Assembly (NCBI RefSeq): GCF_014836425.1
Contig: NZ_JACSQW010000004.1
Coordinates: 59,915 to 123,914, forward strand
DNA: 64,000 nt
Reading direction: 5' to 3'
DNA from: Limosilactobacillus avistercoris
GTDB lineage: Bacteria > Bacillota > Bacilli > Lactobacillales > Lactobacillaceae
A program made the translations under genes and the position numbers. Shown here piece by piece: positions 6,544 to 14,731 of this stretch (position 1 is its first letter; every line of letters starts with the position of its first letter). The notes below the pieces were generated by a model. It ran no database searches and had not been told where the DNA came from. It worked only from the letters and a program-made list of their open reading frames with translations.

Positions 6544-6573
6544 AACCGCCCCACTGGTATTTGTGGAGCGGTT
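6544..6573 (+). terminator. Hairpin terminator after the lysogeny membrane gene
   Basis: The stem AACCGC-CCAC pairs with GTGG-GCGGTT across an 8-base loop, 8 bp after the stop of the 5957-6535 gene. The T-tract is weak on the plus strand. It can also serve the convergent minus-strand gene at 6614-6829. Confidence 0.65.
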
Positions 6574-6613
6574 CAAAAAGAAAGTGAAAATAAAAGCCCC
6601 TCCGGAGAAAGGA

Positions 6614-6829
6614 CTACATCTTAGGATCTGGGCTGTTGAGGGCTTGTTCAAGAAGAATTTTAAGTTTCTCTTTATCATCATAATTGATAATCGCTTTAGC
6701 TTTGGCATCACTATATGAAATATGCGATTGTCCCTGTGCTAGCACGGTAAATAAATTGAGTGTTTGCCAGTAGGTCAAACTATTAAGAAAGGTGTCTATA
6801 TTATCTCTAAATCTAAAATTTTCAAACAA
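6614..6829 (-). CDS. Small phage protein of unknown function, TTG start
   Basis: The 71-residue frame starts at TTG 6829 and has an excellent AGGGGG ribosome site eight bases upstream. It reads MFENFRFRDNIDTFLNSLTYWQTLN and is helical and soluble. It is convergent with the membrane gene at 5957 and its 5' end overlaps the 5' end of the rightward ORF at 6764 by 66 bp. A GC-rich hairpin with a T-tail (around 6592-6612) lies over its stop. No family was recognised. Confidence 0.45.
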   Translation of the reverse strand: MFENFRFRDNIDTFLNSLTYWQTLNLFTVLAQGQSHISYSDAKAKAIINYDDKEKLKILLEQALNSPDPKM

Positions 6830-7273
6830 ATTTTCATTCCCCCTAGTATTAGAAAAAGATTTCCAATTTTAAGTGTTGCATGGCTAATTGTTACAATCAT
6901 TGTTACCGCTTCACAAACTATAAAGAAATATCAGTCAGGTATAGCGCAAGCTTTTATAATTATTAGTTTAGCATTTTATGTCTGTTGTGTATGCTATAAC
7001 ATTTATCGAACTTTCAAGGAATTTTCAACGATAAAACGAGAAAAAGTGGTTTTAGAGGAATCTCTTGCCCATGAAACTAAAAGTGAAAAAGGATTTAATA
7101 TTACTTATAGTGAAGGCGAACTTAGTATTAAATATAATGGTGAGTCTAAGAATGACGAGGCCCTAAAGAAGGTAATTTTAGGTGCTTTTGAGGAGTACCA
7201 AGCAAGTAATGAACAGCAAAAGGAACAATGGCGTAAAGAGTGGGAAGATTACATGCTTAACCACAAATGGTAA
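6764..7273 (+). CDS. Phage membrane protein with C-terminal helical domain, unknown function
   Basis: The frame is open from TTG 6764 for 169 residues. The true start is uncertain, because there is no in-frame ATG or GTG near the N-terminus and the ribosome site is weak. It has two membrane helices (ILSVAWLIVTIIVTAS; AFIIISLAFYVCCVCY). A soluble tail follows with a charged, probably coiled segment (EEYQASNEQQKEQWRKEWEDYML). A strong hairpin at 7280 ends the transcript. Its place between repressor and integrase suits a lysogenic conversion or immunity gene, which is inference. Confidence 0.5.
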   Translation: MPVGQTIKKGVYIISKSKIFKQIFIPPSIRKRFPILSVAWLIVTIIVTASQTIKKYQSGIAQAFIIISLAFYVCCVCYNIYRTFKEFSTIKREKVVLEESLAHETKSEKGFNITYSEGELSIKYNGESKNDEALKKVILGAFEEYQASNEQQKEQWRKEWEDYMLNHKW

Positions 7274-7279
7274 TTAACT

Positions 7280-7303
7280 AAACCGGTCGATTTCGACCGG
7301 TTT
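7280..7303 (+). terminator. Hairpin terminator
   Basis: The perfect 10-bp stem AAACCGGTCG / CGACCGGTTT with a 4-base loop lies 7 bp after the stop at 7273 and is followed by a short T/A run. It separates the lysogeny membrane gene from the integrase transcript. Confidence 0.75.
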
Positions 7304-7347
7304 AAAAAGACATTTAAAAGAACATATGTACGAAAGGAAGCCTTTTT

Positions 7348-7665
7348 ATGAATAAAGAGGAATTACTAGAATATATTGGTAACAACTCAACTGCTGTTGC
7401 TAACTTCAAAGATAAAGTTAGAGCAGATCAACAAGTCAAAAACAAAAAGCGCCAACCAGCTAAACGATGGAATGACGCACGGATTGAACGTCAAGTTGAT
7501 AAGTTCACCGATCAATTTATTGGAAATATTTACGACAAGCTCGCTCGAGCAATTAAAGCTAACAATCATACCCCTAAGGAAAAATGGATTAAGTTCATCG
7601 AAGAAAACGAACTATTAGATGATTTGGAGGAATCCGTTAGCATGATTGACTTCGAGGAGGAATAA
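7348..7665 (+). CDS. Phage protein upstream of integrase, unknown function
   Basis: The 105-residue protein starts at ATG 7348 after a GAAAGGAAG ribosome site. Its first part is basic (VKNKKRQPAKRWNDARIERQVDKF) and its C-terminus is very acidic (ELLDDLEESVSMIDFEEE). Its stop is 2 bp before the integrase start and it carries the integrase ribosome site (GAGGAGG), so the two are translationally linked. A recombination-directionality or integrase-accessory role is a guess from position; no domain was recognised. Confidence 0.6.
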   Translation: MNKEELLEYIGNNSTAVANFKDKVRADQQVKNKKRQPAKRWNDARIERQVDKFTDQFIGNIYDKLARAIKANNHTPKEKWIKFIEENELLDDLEESVSMIDFEEE

Positions 7666-7667
7666 TT

Positions 7668-8810
7668 ATGTGGGCTGAAGAAACCAAAGATGGCAAGACA
7701 AAGTTCAGAGAACAGTATAAAGACCCACTAACAGGCAAATATAGAAAAGTTTCAGTCACTTATGATAAGAATACCAATCAGACCCGTAGAAAGGCTCAAA
7801 TAGCTTTAGAACGAAAAATAGAGTATAAGCTCCAACACATTCAAGACGGGATTATTAAACAAGGTGTTACTCTCGGTCAAACAATCGAAGAATGGGAGCC
7901 AATTTACAAAAAACAAGTTCTATCTGGTACATTTTATTCATGGCTGTCCTATAAGAAACAAATAAAATCACGTATTGGTTATGATACTTTAATTAATAAA
8001 ATTACTCCAAAATACTTAATTAATCTTTTTGAAAATATGCTATACAAAGAAGATTATGATAAAAATTTCGTAGTGCAGCTAAAAGCAAAACTAAATCATA
8101 TTTTTAAGTATGCTTATCAACATGACTATGTAACATCTATTCCTACTGCTAATTTACAAATTAATTGGCCCAGGCGAAAAACTACGAATACCATTGAAGA
8201 AAAGTTCCTAGAAGATGACGAGTTAGAACAAGTTCTTAACTATCTGAGGAATGAGTGTCTCTCGCCTTTCCGACAAACATACGCATCAATATGTGAATGG
8301 CAATCTCTAACTGGTATGAGGTTTGGAGAAGCTAGCACCATTCAAATAAAAAATATTCATAAAGATAATGGGCAATATTTAGCTGATATACATGGTACTC
8401 TTGTTTATCACGGACTAACTATTAATGAACAATATAAAAGCCCACTTACAAAAACCGAGTCTAGCTATCGTACAATTCTTCTACCTGATCGAGCCGTCGA
8501 AATCTATAACGCATTTTCTAAAAATAAGCGCAAAAATGACTTCTTATTTACTGTAAAAAATCATGTTGTCTCTCTAGATGCACTAAATAATCAATTAATT
8601 ATATGTAAGAAAAAACTTAATTTGCACAAAATATTATCTAGCCACACTTTTAGACATACTCACGTTAGCAAACTAGCTGAAATGGGTGTACCATTATATA
8701 TAATTCAAAAGCGACTAGGTCACTCAGATTCCGAGATAACTTCAAGGGTATATTTGCATGTAACTAAAAAAGCTCAAGAAAAATATAATAGTATAATAAA
8801 AATGATGTAA
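7668..8810 (+). CDS. int: Phage tyrosine integrase
   Basis: The 380-residue protein has the three usual parts. There is an N-terminal arm-binding domain (residues about 1-55, with KFREQYKDPLTGKYRKVSVTY), then a SAM-like core-binding domain (about 65-165), then the catalytic domain. The catalytic residues are present: Arg in TGMRFGEA, HTFRH (H-x-x-R), His in LGHSD and the nucleophile Tyr in SRVYLHV. It ends 76 bp before the truncated dprA, so it marks the phage end and catalyses integration into dprA. Confidence 0.95.
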   Translation: MWAEETKDGKTKFREQYKDPLTGKYRKVSVTYDKNTNQTRRKAQIALERKIEYKLQHIQDGIIKQGVTLGQTIEEWEPIYKKQVLSGTFYSWLSYKKQIKSRIGYDTLINKITPKYLINLFENMLYKEDYDKNFVVQLKAKLNHIFKYAYQHDYVTSIPTANLQINWPRRKTTNTIEEKFLEDDELEQVLNYLRNECLSPFRQTYASICEWQSLTGMRFGEASTIQIKNIHKDNGQYLADIHGTLVYHGLTINEQYKSPLTKTESSYRTILLPDRAVEIYNAFSKNKRKNDFLFTVKNHVVSLDALNNQLIICKKKLNLHKILSSHTFRHTHVSKLAEMGVPLYIIQKRLGHSDSEITSRVYLHVTKKAQEKYNSIIKMM

Positions 8811-8842
8811 TTTTCCCCTTTTATGCCCCTTACAACTAATTT

Positions 8843-8905
8843 AAAATACAAAGACTCGCTGATATTGCTGCTATCACAGCAATAATTAGCGAGCCTTTGT
8901 ATTTT
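8843..8905. terminator. Long convergent hairpin between int and truncated dprA
   Basis: An almost perfect inverted repeat has arms 8843-8870 and 8877-8905. The outer 11 bp (AAAATACAAAG / CTTTGTATTTT), then CTCGCT/AGCGAG, then ATTGCTG/CAGCAAT pair across a 6-base loop. It lies between convergent genes, and the right arm encodes the last residues and stop of the truncated DprA. It probably acts as a bidirectional terminator brought in by the phage. Confidence 0.7.
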
Positions 8906-9539
8906 GCTCCGGAAAATGGAAAGCAACCGGCGCCTCACCTAGGCCATACTCTGAAATCACTAATCCTTTTTGGACAACCGCCTCTTGGAGAGCTTGATGG
9001 TTCCGTGGATACACTTGGTCCAGACCACAACCAACAACACCAATTGTTTTTCCCTGCCGTTCTAAAGTAATCTGATGACTTAACCCATCAACTCCTGCAG
9101 CTAATCCACTCACAATCGTAATTCCGTGTTTTACAACTACCGGCAAAAGCCCCTTTAACGTTGCTGAACCATAACTTGTCATTTGACGTGCCCCAACCAC
9201 TGCTAAACACTGTGTATTCAATAAACTAATATCACCACGATAGAACAAGACTAACGGTGGACAAAAGATTTCGCTTAATTGTTTTGGATACTCATTGTCG
9301 ACAATTGTTATATAAGATTGCTTCATATTTAACTGGACCTTTTCCTGTAGCTCGAAACTTTCCCACTTGTTTAACAACGCATTTTGTGCCCGAATACTGA
9401 TCCCTGAACGTTCAATCAGTAAGCTAATATTATTAAATGACCGTTCCTTTTCAGCCGTGTTCCATAAACGCCACCGTGAAATTGGACTTAATCCTGGACA
9501 AAGGCATAATTTTAATAAAAATTCTCTAACTTGTAACAT
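8886..9539 (-). pseudogene. dprA: DNA-processing protein DprA, 3'-truncated by the prophage
   Basis: DprA loads RecA onto incoming single-stranded DNA during natural transformation. The 217 residues here contain the N-terminal SAM-like region and most of the Rossmann-like fold: VVGARQMTSYG, IVSGLAAGVDG, GVVGCGLDQVYPRNH. The family runs to about 280-290 residues. After HFPEQN the sequence changes to TKAR and stops, so the end of the Rossmann fold and the C-terminal winged helix are missing. The gene follows rnhB as usual (46 bp), but topA, its common downstream neighbour, is displaced beyond the prophage. Loss of function is likely but inferred. Confidence 0.88.
8895..8925. other. Predicted prophage attachment junction in dprA
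   Basis: The DprA frame matches the family up to its HFPE motif (codons at about 8,909-8,920, minus strand). It then departs from the expected RNRIIAGLS and stops within phage-type hairpin sequence. The recombination core should therefore lie close to here. Exact core length cannot be set because the other phage end is outside the window. Confidence 0.5.
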
Positions 9540-9585
9540 AAAAAATTCCCCCTACTTATTAGTACGGAGAATTTTAAATTTGTTA

Positions 9586-10359
9586 TTATTTTAAATACTC
9601 TGGAACCGGATTAAATGAACGACGGTGAATCGGGGTTGCTCCTAATTGGCGTAATCCTGCTAGGTGCTTTTTTGTCCCATATCCCATATTTTCAGCAAAA
9701 TCATAACCCGGATAAACCCGATCATAATCTCGCATAAGGTGATCACGATATTCCTTTGCAACAATACTGGCAGCAGCGACGCTAATTGATTTTTGGTCCC
9801 CTTTAATTAGCGTCGTTTGCGGTATATTAAGTTCAGGCAATGGTACAGCATCAACAATCAAATGTTCAGGTTGGTGATGCAATTGTCGAACGCTTGTCAT
9901 CATTGCGTCTTGCGTTGCTGCATAAATATTTAATCGGTCAATTTCTTGCGAATTATTAACCGCAATACTAACTTCAACTGCCTCATTAACAATTTGCAGA
10001 TAGAGATTTTCGCGTTCATGACGCGTAAGCTGTTTTGAATCAGTAACTCCAATTAGATCAAATGATGAATCTAAAATAACAGCACAGGTAACCACCGGTC
10101 CTGCTAATGGGCCTCGTCCAACTTCATCCATTCCGGCGACATAACGACATCCATGTTTCCAATAGTAATTTTCAAATTTAAACCGTTGGTGAAATGCAGC
10201 GACTGCTTTTTGATGTCGTTCTTCTCGTCGTTGCCACTGCTTAAGAGCATTTTGAACTCCCTTTCGGGGATCTTCAAATAATTCTGTCAGCAATGGTGAA
10301 TCAGGATCATGGAGCTCCTTTAATTCTTGTTTAATTTCCGCAATGGTTTGCTTACTCAT
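9586..10359 (-). CDS. rnhB: Ribonuclease HII
   Basis: RNase HII removes ribonucleotides and RNA primers from DNA. The core motif DEVGRGPLAGP carries the first catalytic Asp-Glu pair (near residues 77-87). LIVDAVPLPE and the GDQKSISVAAASIVAK region supply the other acidic residues and fold. An N-terminal extension of about 70 residues is typical of Bacilli. The start at 10359 is preferred over 10368 because a GAGG site is well spaced and its ATG overlaps the rbgA stop by 8 bp. Confidence 0.95.
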   Translation of the reverse strand: MSKQTIAEIKQELKELHDPDSPLLTELFEDPRKGVQNALKQWQRREERHQKAVAAFHQRFKFENYYWKHGCRYVAGMDEVGRGPLAGPVVTCAVILDSSFDLIGVTDSKQLTRHERENLYLQIVNEAVEVSIAVNNSQEIDRLNIYAATQDAMMTSVRQLHHQPEHLIVDAVPLPELNIPQTTLIKGDQKSISVAAASIVAKEYRDHLMRDYDRVYPGYDFAENMGYGTKKHLAGLRQLGATPIHRRSFNPVPEYLK

Positions 10360-11224
10360 TAATCCCATCCTCGTTTAAGTCTGCTGGGACTTCCATTGTG
10401 ATTGGTCCTAATTTACCCTTCCGCAAATCGAAAATTAGACTTTCACTTGCCCGATCATAATCATCACGGAAGCCCATTTTTTCAGTGATCCTTAATAATA
10501 GGTCAGGCTCCGAAACATTTTCATCTAGATCAGCATCTGTTAAGCGGTATCGTTTCTTCAATTCATCAGGCTGTTGATGACGAAGGTATTTGAGAGCAAA
10601 TAAGGCAACATCATCCTTTGCATAAAGACTGTCTTTAATTGCCCCTGAAAGTGCAAGCATTGTCCCCTGCTTTTGGCTAGCAAACTTGTGCCACAAAACT
10701 CCAGGAGTGTCGAGCAATTCAAGCTCAGCAGACGAACGAAGCCACTGTTGCCCTGTTGTAACTCCTGGTCGATTTCCCGTTATAGCAACATTCTTCTTTA
10801 CCAGGTGATTCAATAAGGTTGATTTCCCAACGTTAGGAACGCCCACACACATTGCACGAATTGGTCGTTTCTTCAATCCCTTTGATGCTTCCCTTGCTAA
10901 TTTATCGTGGAGGATTTCCTTACTCTTTGCTGTGACAATTTTACTAACATTTTGCTGCCGTGAGTCAAGGGCTAAGACTGGTTGATCATGTTCCTTAAAA
11001 TAGGTCAACCATTCATTTAATCTCTTTGGATCAGCAAGGTCAGTTTTAGTCATAATTAATAATCGTGGCTTTTCACCTGCTGCTAGTGCTATTTCAGGAT
11101 TCTGCGAAGAATATGGAACTCGAGCATCGACAAGTTCAAAGACAATATCCACCAAGGGCATCTGCTCACGAATTTGGCGTAGCGCTTTTGCCATATGCCC
11201 TGGGAACCATTGAATTGTAGCCAT
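10352..11224 (-). CDS. rbgA: Ribosome biogenesis GTPase RbgA (YlqF)
   Basis: This is a circularly permuted GTPase of 290 residues. G4 (TKTD, about 59-62) comes before G1 (GVPNVGKST, about 127-135) and G3 (DTPGVLW). The first residues (IQWFPGHMAKALRQI) are the hallmark of the YlqF family. In B. subtilis it acts in late assembly of the 50S subunit. It is coupled to rnhB downstream and lies 12 bp after the YozE-like gene. Confidence 0.95.
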   Translation of the reverse strand: MATIQWFPGHMAKALRQIREQMPLVDIVFELVDARVPYSSQNPEIALAAGEKPRLLIMTKTDLADPKRLNEWLTYFKEHDQPVLALDSRQQNVSKIVTAKSKEILHDKLAREASKGLKKRPIRAMCVGVPNVGKSTLLNHLVKKNVAITGNRPGVTTGQQWLRSSAELELLDTPGVLWHKFASQKQGTMLALSGAIKDSLYAKDDVALFALKYLRHQQPDELKKRYRLTDADLDENVSEPDLLLRITEKMGFRDDYDRASESLIFDLRKGKLGPITMEVPADLNEDGINE

Positions 11225-11236
11225 TTATTCTACCTC

Positions 11237-11464
11237 CTAATTCATTGCGTCCTGGTACTGCTGCCAGGCAGTATCAAAAATTGTCATTGATGGTAAATAA
11301 TCTGCATTTTCTTCTAAATATTTAGAAATCTCATCAAAATCTGTTGACTGTTTAGGAAATGCTGAATCAAAAAATGCGTTATTAGCAAATTGTTCAACTT
11401 CATTTGCATCAGTAGGTTTCCGTTGAGTCATTAGGTAATGGTAAAAGCTATCGCGAATTGCCAT
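11237..11464 (-). CDS. YozE family protein (SAM-like fold)
   Basis: The 75-residue protein begins MAIRDSFYHYLMTQR and contains a helical domain with FDEISKYLEENADYLPSMTIFDTAWQQY, the pattern of the YozE/UPF0346 family. Function is unknown. It is cotranscribed with the DUF2140 gene upstream (14 bp) and rbgA downstream. Confidence 0.85.
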   Translation of the reverse strand: MAIRDSFYHYLMTQRKPTDANEVEQFANNAFFDSAFPKQSTDFDEISKYLEENADYLPSMTIFDTAWQQYQDAMN

Positions 11465-11478
11465 CTAATCTCCTCCTC

Positions 11479-12069
11479 TTATTTTTCAGGAACAGTAATT
11501 AAGAATTTAAAGTGACCATCTTGCATATTAATTTCCTGTGCTGAATACTTCAATTGCCGATTCTTACTGTAACGGTTTAGGTCTAATAGAACCGTCTTCT
11601 TCTTTGGATTAATAGAAGCCCATTTAGGAATATTATAATTCTTGGCAATATACCCCATAACAAACTTAATTGGGATATTAAGGCGGCCAACACTTAACCC
11701 CTTAGCACGTAAAAGAACATTCCCTTGACTTGTACGCTCAGGAATAAAATTAATTGCAAAACGAACTTTCGTACCGAGAAATTTAGTGTTTCCTACTAAG
11801 GTTGCGTACTTTTCACCAACCATAAAGTTATACTTAATTTTATTATCCTTTAAGAAGTTATCCAAATAGTTTGCTGATAAGGCATTTACTTGCTTTCGGT
11901 TTAACTCAACTACAAACGATGAATCATTAACCTTTGTTGACTGGACCATTTCCGGTTGCGGTGCTGGTGCAGTTGTCCGATGGAGGATCACACCAGATGA
12001 AACTACAATTACCAATACTAAGACAATAAATGCCCATTTCCACCAATTAATTTTCTTCTTACTAACCAT
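11479..12069 (-). CDS. YpmS family protein (DUF2140), membrane anchored
   Basis: The 196-residue protein has one N-terminal membrane helix (WWKWAFIVLVLVIVVSSGVIL) and an extracytoplasmic beta-rich domain. Its length and its place directly after a GDSL lipase-like gene match B. subtilis ypmR-ypmS. The biochemical role is unknown. The 3-bp gap to the lipase gene suggests joint expression and perhaps joint action at the cell surface. Confidence 0.82.
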   Translation of the reverse strand: MVSKKKINWWKWAFIVLVLVIVVSSGVILHRTTAPAPQPEMVQSTKVNDSSFVVELNRKQVNALSANYLDNFLKDNKIKYNFMVGEKYATLVGNTKFLGTKVRFAINFIPERTSQGNVLLRAKGLSVGRLNIPIKFVMGYIAKNYNIPKWASINPKKKTVLLDLNRYSKNRQLKYSAQEINMQDGHFKFLITVPEK

Positions 12070-12072
12070 TAT

Positions 12073-13008
12073 CTATTTCCTCACATATTCCCAGCTATCA
12101 TACTTAACCATACTCCTAAACAATTGGTTTGCCATGTGTTGGTATCCTAAATGATTGGGGTGAAAGTTATCCTCAGTTGAAATATACTCATTCAAGTTAT
12201 GATCCTTATTCCCCATAATCGATAGCAACTGTGACTGCTTTACTTTACCATGGTTAACTTTTTCTTCTTGCTGAATTAATTGTTGCCGTTGTTTCTTTGT
12301 CTGATATTGGCCATACGACATCACCTTATAAATACTAACAAAGTGCATCTTAGCATATTTTTTCGTTACTTTTTCGGTTGCTTGATTCCACTGCTTAATC
12401 GAATCGTTAATCGCTGCAACATCCGGGAAGTACGTATATACCGGATTATAAATACTCATTACAAAAATGGGTGCATGTTGATTTTCTTTTCTAATTGCTG
12501 TAAATAACTGATTTAATTTATTTTCATACGTTCCCTGGGCCTGATTAATGCTTGATTGAATTTTACTTTGTGAATCCATCATAATGTCTTTTTCAAGAGT
12601 TTGCATTAAGTCATTTCCGCCAACCGTTACTACAATTACATCAGCATTTTTTAAATCCGTCTGCATCTTTTTTTGTTTATTTAACCGGGCAAGGATTTGA
12701 TCAGACCGATCACCACTTACACCATAGTTTGCTGTCGAGACAGTAGTCTTCTTATATTTGTTTTGAATCTTCTGTTTGATGATCCCAACATAACCGCCAT
12801 CTTTTTCTTCGTCACCCTGACCATAAGTAAGCGAATCACCAACCGCAACTAATTTTACATTTCTCCTCTCTACACGCTTAACTGGCTGTTCTTGCCTAAT
12901 TTCTGAACGAAAGAAGTAACGGTAGCTATACCAACTACCAATTAGGAACAGTAATAAAATCAGAATTACCCAAAACCATATTTTTCTTTTTCTCATTATT
13001 ATTTTCAC
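12073..13008 (-). CDS. SGNH/GDSL hydrolase, YpmR-like, membrane anchored
   Basis: The 311-residue protein has a signal-anchor (IWFWVILILLLFLIGSWYSY). An SGNH hydrolase domain follows: block I VAVGDSLTYGQG with the catalytic Ser, block III GGND, and block V NFHPNHLGY with the His. It probably hydrolyses an ester outside the membrane; the substrate is unknown. A second in-frame ATG four codons in (MRKRK) is also a possible start. It is separated from degV by a hairpin at 13019-13048. Confidence 0.88.
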   Translation of the reverse strand: MKIIMRKRKIWFWVILILLLFLIGSWYSYRYFFRSEIRQEQPVKRVERRNVKLVAVGDSLTYGQGDEEKDGGYVGIIKQKIQNKYKKTTVSTANYGVSGDRSDQILARLNKQKKMQTDLKNADVIVVTVGGNDLMQTLEKDIMMDSQSKIQSSINQAQGTYENKLNQLFTAIRKENQHAPIFVMSIYNPVYTYFPDVAAINDSIKQWNQATEKVTKKYAKMHFVSIYKVMSYGQYQTKKQRQQLIQQEEKVNHGKVKQSQLLSIMGNKDHNLNEYISTEDNFHPNHLGYQHMANQLFRSMVKYDSWEYVRK

Positions 13009-13018
13009 CTTTTACCAA

Positions 13019-13048
13019 AAAAGCGGCATAGTAACTATGACCGCTTTA
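13019..13048 (-). terminator. Terminator of degV
   Basis: The stem AAAGCGG-ATAGT / ACTAT-CCGCTTT is followed on the minus strand by an A/T tract ending in several Ts. It lies 20 bp after the degV stop (13068) and before the lipase-like gene. Confidence 0.75.
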
Positions 13049-13067
13049 AAAATGTTAAATTTTAGAC

Positions 13068-13910
13068 TTATTCAGTATAGTAGAGCAAGCAACAAGCTCC
13101 TAATCCAGTATGGGTAGCGATAATTGGTACTGTTTCCCGAACAACCACATCAAGATTGGGTTCAAATTCCTTAATCTTAGTTAAAAGACGGTTGACTTCA
13201 CTATCACCTTGAACGTGAGAGATACCAGCACCCATAACTTTTGCTCCATCTTTCATTTCTTTGAGAATCCGATCCCATTCTTTATGAAGGGCCTTCTTCC
13301 CCCGTCCCTTCATAATAATATGAATCTGACCATCATAAACCTGAAGCATTACCTTAATATTCAAAAGGCTAGAAAGAGCACCGGCAAATTTACTAACACG
13401 ACCACCTGCAACCAGATTATCCAAATTATCAATTGCTAAGTAAAGTTTAGAATGGGCAAGAACATACTTCATTCGTTCAATGGCATCCTCAACAGAGCCC
13501 CCATTCTCAATCACCTTAGCAGCTTCAATTATTTGAAAGGCCATTCCCCGATCGGTTGTTTGAGAATCATAGACAGTAACCTTTGTCTGAGTCATTCCTG
13601 CAGCCTGCTCAGCAGCATGGACAGTTCCACTAATGGATTCCATCATGTTCACACAAAGAACCTCACTGCCATCCTTACCAAGCTTATTAAATGCGTCAAC
13701 AAACTTACCAATCGGTGGCTGAGATGTCTTAGGTAGTGACTTAGCTTTTTTCATCAACTCTGGGAACTGGTCATTAGTAATGGTTTCCCGTTCTACATAT
13801 ACAGTTCCATCAATCATTACCGTTAATGGAATAACCGTAATGTCATACTTCTTAATTTCTTCTTCCGTTAATCCGGCAGAAGAATCACAAACGATCTTAA
13901 TCTTTCCCAT
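13068..13910 (-). CDS. DegV family fatty-acid-binding protein
   Basis: The 280-residue protein begins IKIVCDSSAGL and has the conserved DegV features: TSQPPIGKF, INxLxxLxxGGRVSKFAG-type segment (here DNLDNLVAGGRVSKF), and a C-terminal GLGACCLLYY. DegV/FakB proteins bind fatty acids and present them to the fatty-acid kinase FakA. No fakA is nearby. It is monocistronic, with its own terminator. Confidence 0.9.
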   Translation of the reverse strand: MGKIKIVCDSSAGLTEEEIKKYDITVIPLTVMIDGTVYVERETITNDQFPELMKKAKSLPKTSQPPIGKFVDAFNKLGKDGSEVLCVNMMESISGTVHAAEQAAGMTQTKVTVYDSQTTDRGMAFQIIEAAKVIENGGSVEDAIERMKYVLAHSKLYLAIDNLDNLVAGGRVSKFAGALSSLLNIKVMLQVYDGQIHIIMKGRGKKALHKEWDRILKEMKDGAKVMGAGISHVQGDSEVNRLLTKIKEFEPNLDVVVRETVPIIATHTGLGACCLLYYTE

Positions 13911-14092
13911 GAAAATTCACTCTTCCTAGAAAATGTTATGTTATAATATTCTAGTCTTCAAAACTAGATGACAAGATTTTATAAACTATTATGCTACATA
14001 GATTTGCTATGGTCAACTTAATTATTTATTATTTAAGTATAGCAAAAGTAGCAACAAAATTCATTGCTACATTATACGAAAGGGGTAGAAAA

Positions 14093-14731
14093 ATGGAAAA
14101 AAGCAGAAATACCGAGCATTCGGTAGTCATCGAGATTGGAAATGCAATCACTCATGGAATTGGCCTTGGCCTTGCAGTTGCTGGCTTAGTTCTGCTAATC
14201 ATTAATGCAGTCCGAACAGGCAATCCAATGAGAATTGTTACGTTTACCGTATACGGGAGTACCCTAGTACTATTTTACCTATTCTCTACTCTCTACCATT
14301 CACTTTACTTTACAAAAGCGCGTCGAGTCTTTCAAATTCTCGATCACGACTTTATCTATATCCTAATTGCTGGCACGTATACTCCTTATTGTTTAGTAAG
14401 TATTCGCGTTTGGCAAGGATGGACCTTATTTGGTGTCATTTGGGGACTAGCCATCATTGGGGTTGTATACAAGAGTATCTGGTTGAAAAAGAAGAGTCAT
14501 TGGTCAACCATTTTATACGTCCTTATGGGGTGGCTATGCATTGTCGCCTTTTGGCCGCTTTGGGAGGCTTTAGGGCCAGTTGGCTTTGGCTTACTTCTTG
14601 CCGGTGGGATCACCTTCACAATCGGTGCCCTCTTTTATAGTCGGCCAACTCAATACACCCACCTTATTTGGCACATCTTTGTTTTAGCAGGAACTATCTT
14701 GATGTTTTTCTCAATTCTTTTCTTTGTTTAG
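14093..14731 (+). CDS. Hemolysin III family (TrhA/PAQR-like) membrane protein
   Basis: The start at ATG 14093 is chosen because GAAAGGGG precedes it; the frame is open 34 codons further upstream without a good site. The 212-residue protein has seven predicted membrane segments. It has the family signatures EIGNAITHGIG, STLYHSLYF, HDFIYILIAGTYTPY and a C-terminal HLIWHIFVLAG, whose His residues are the metal ligands of the CREST/PAQR superfamily. Its physiological role, perhaps lipid or energy homeostasis, is unsettled. The last 21 bp overlap the convergent folA. Confidence 0.9.
   Translation: MEKSRNTEHSVVIEIGNAITHGIGLGLAVAGLVLLIINAVRTGNPMRIVTFTVYGSTLVLFYLFSTLYHSLYFTKARRVFQILDHDFIYILIAGTYTPYCLVSIRVWQGWTLFGVIWGLAIIGVVYKSIWLKKKSHWSTILYVLMGWLCIVAFWPLWEALGPVGFGLLLAGGITFTIGALFYSRPTQYTHLIWHIFVLAGTILMFFSILFFV

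Larger units (their letters stand above)
1..8910. mobile_element. Prophage, integrase-proximal end (left part outside window)
   Basis: The block has standard temperate Siphoviridae early-region architecture. A divergent CI/Cro switch lies near 5,155-5,310. The integrase is at the chromosome boundary, lysogeny genes run rightward, and recombination/replication genes run leftward off the window edge. The right boundary is set by the host gene dprA, whose reading frame stops being DprA-like just after its HFPE motif (about 8,905-8,920). All recognised early genes are open and have ribosome sites, so this end looks intact. Whether the whole phage is inducible cannot be seen, because structural and lysis genes lie outside the window. 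Confidence 0.93.

Noticed and set aside
13991..14092. N-terminal extension of the hemolysin III gene
   Set aside because: The ATG at 14093 has a clear GAAAGGGG site and matches family length; the upstream part is AT-rich promoter sequence.
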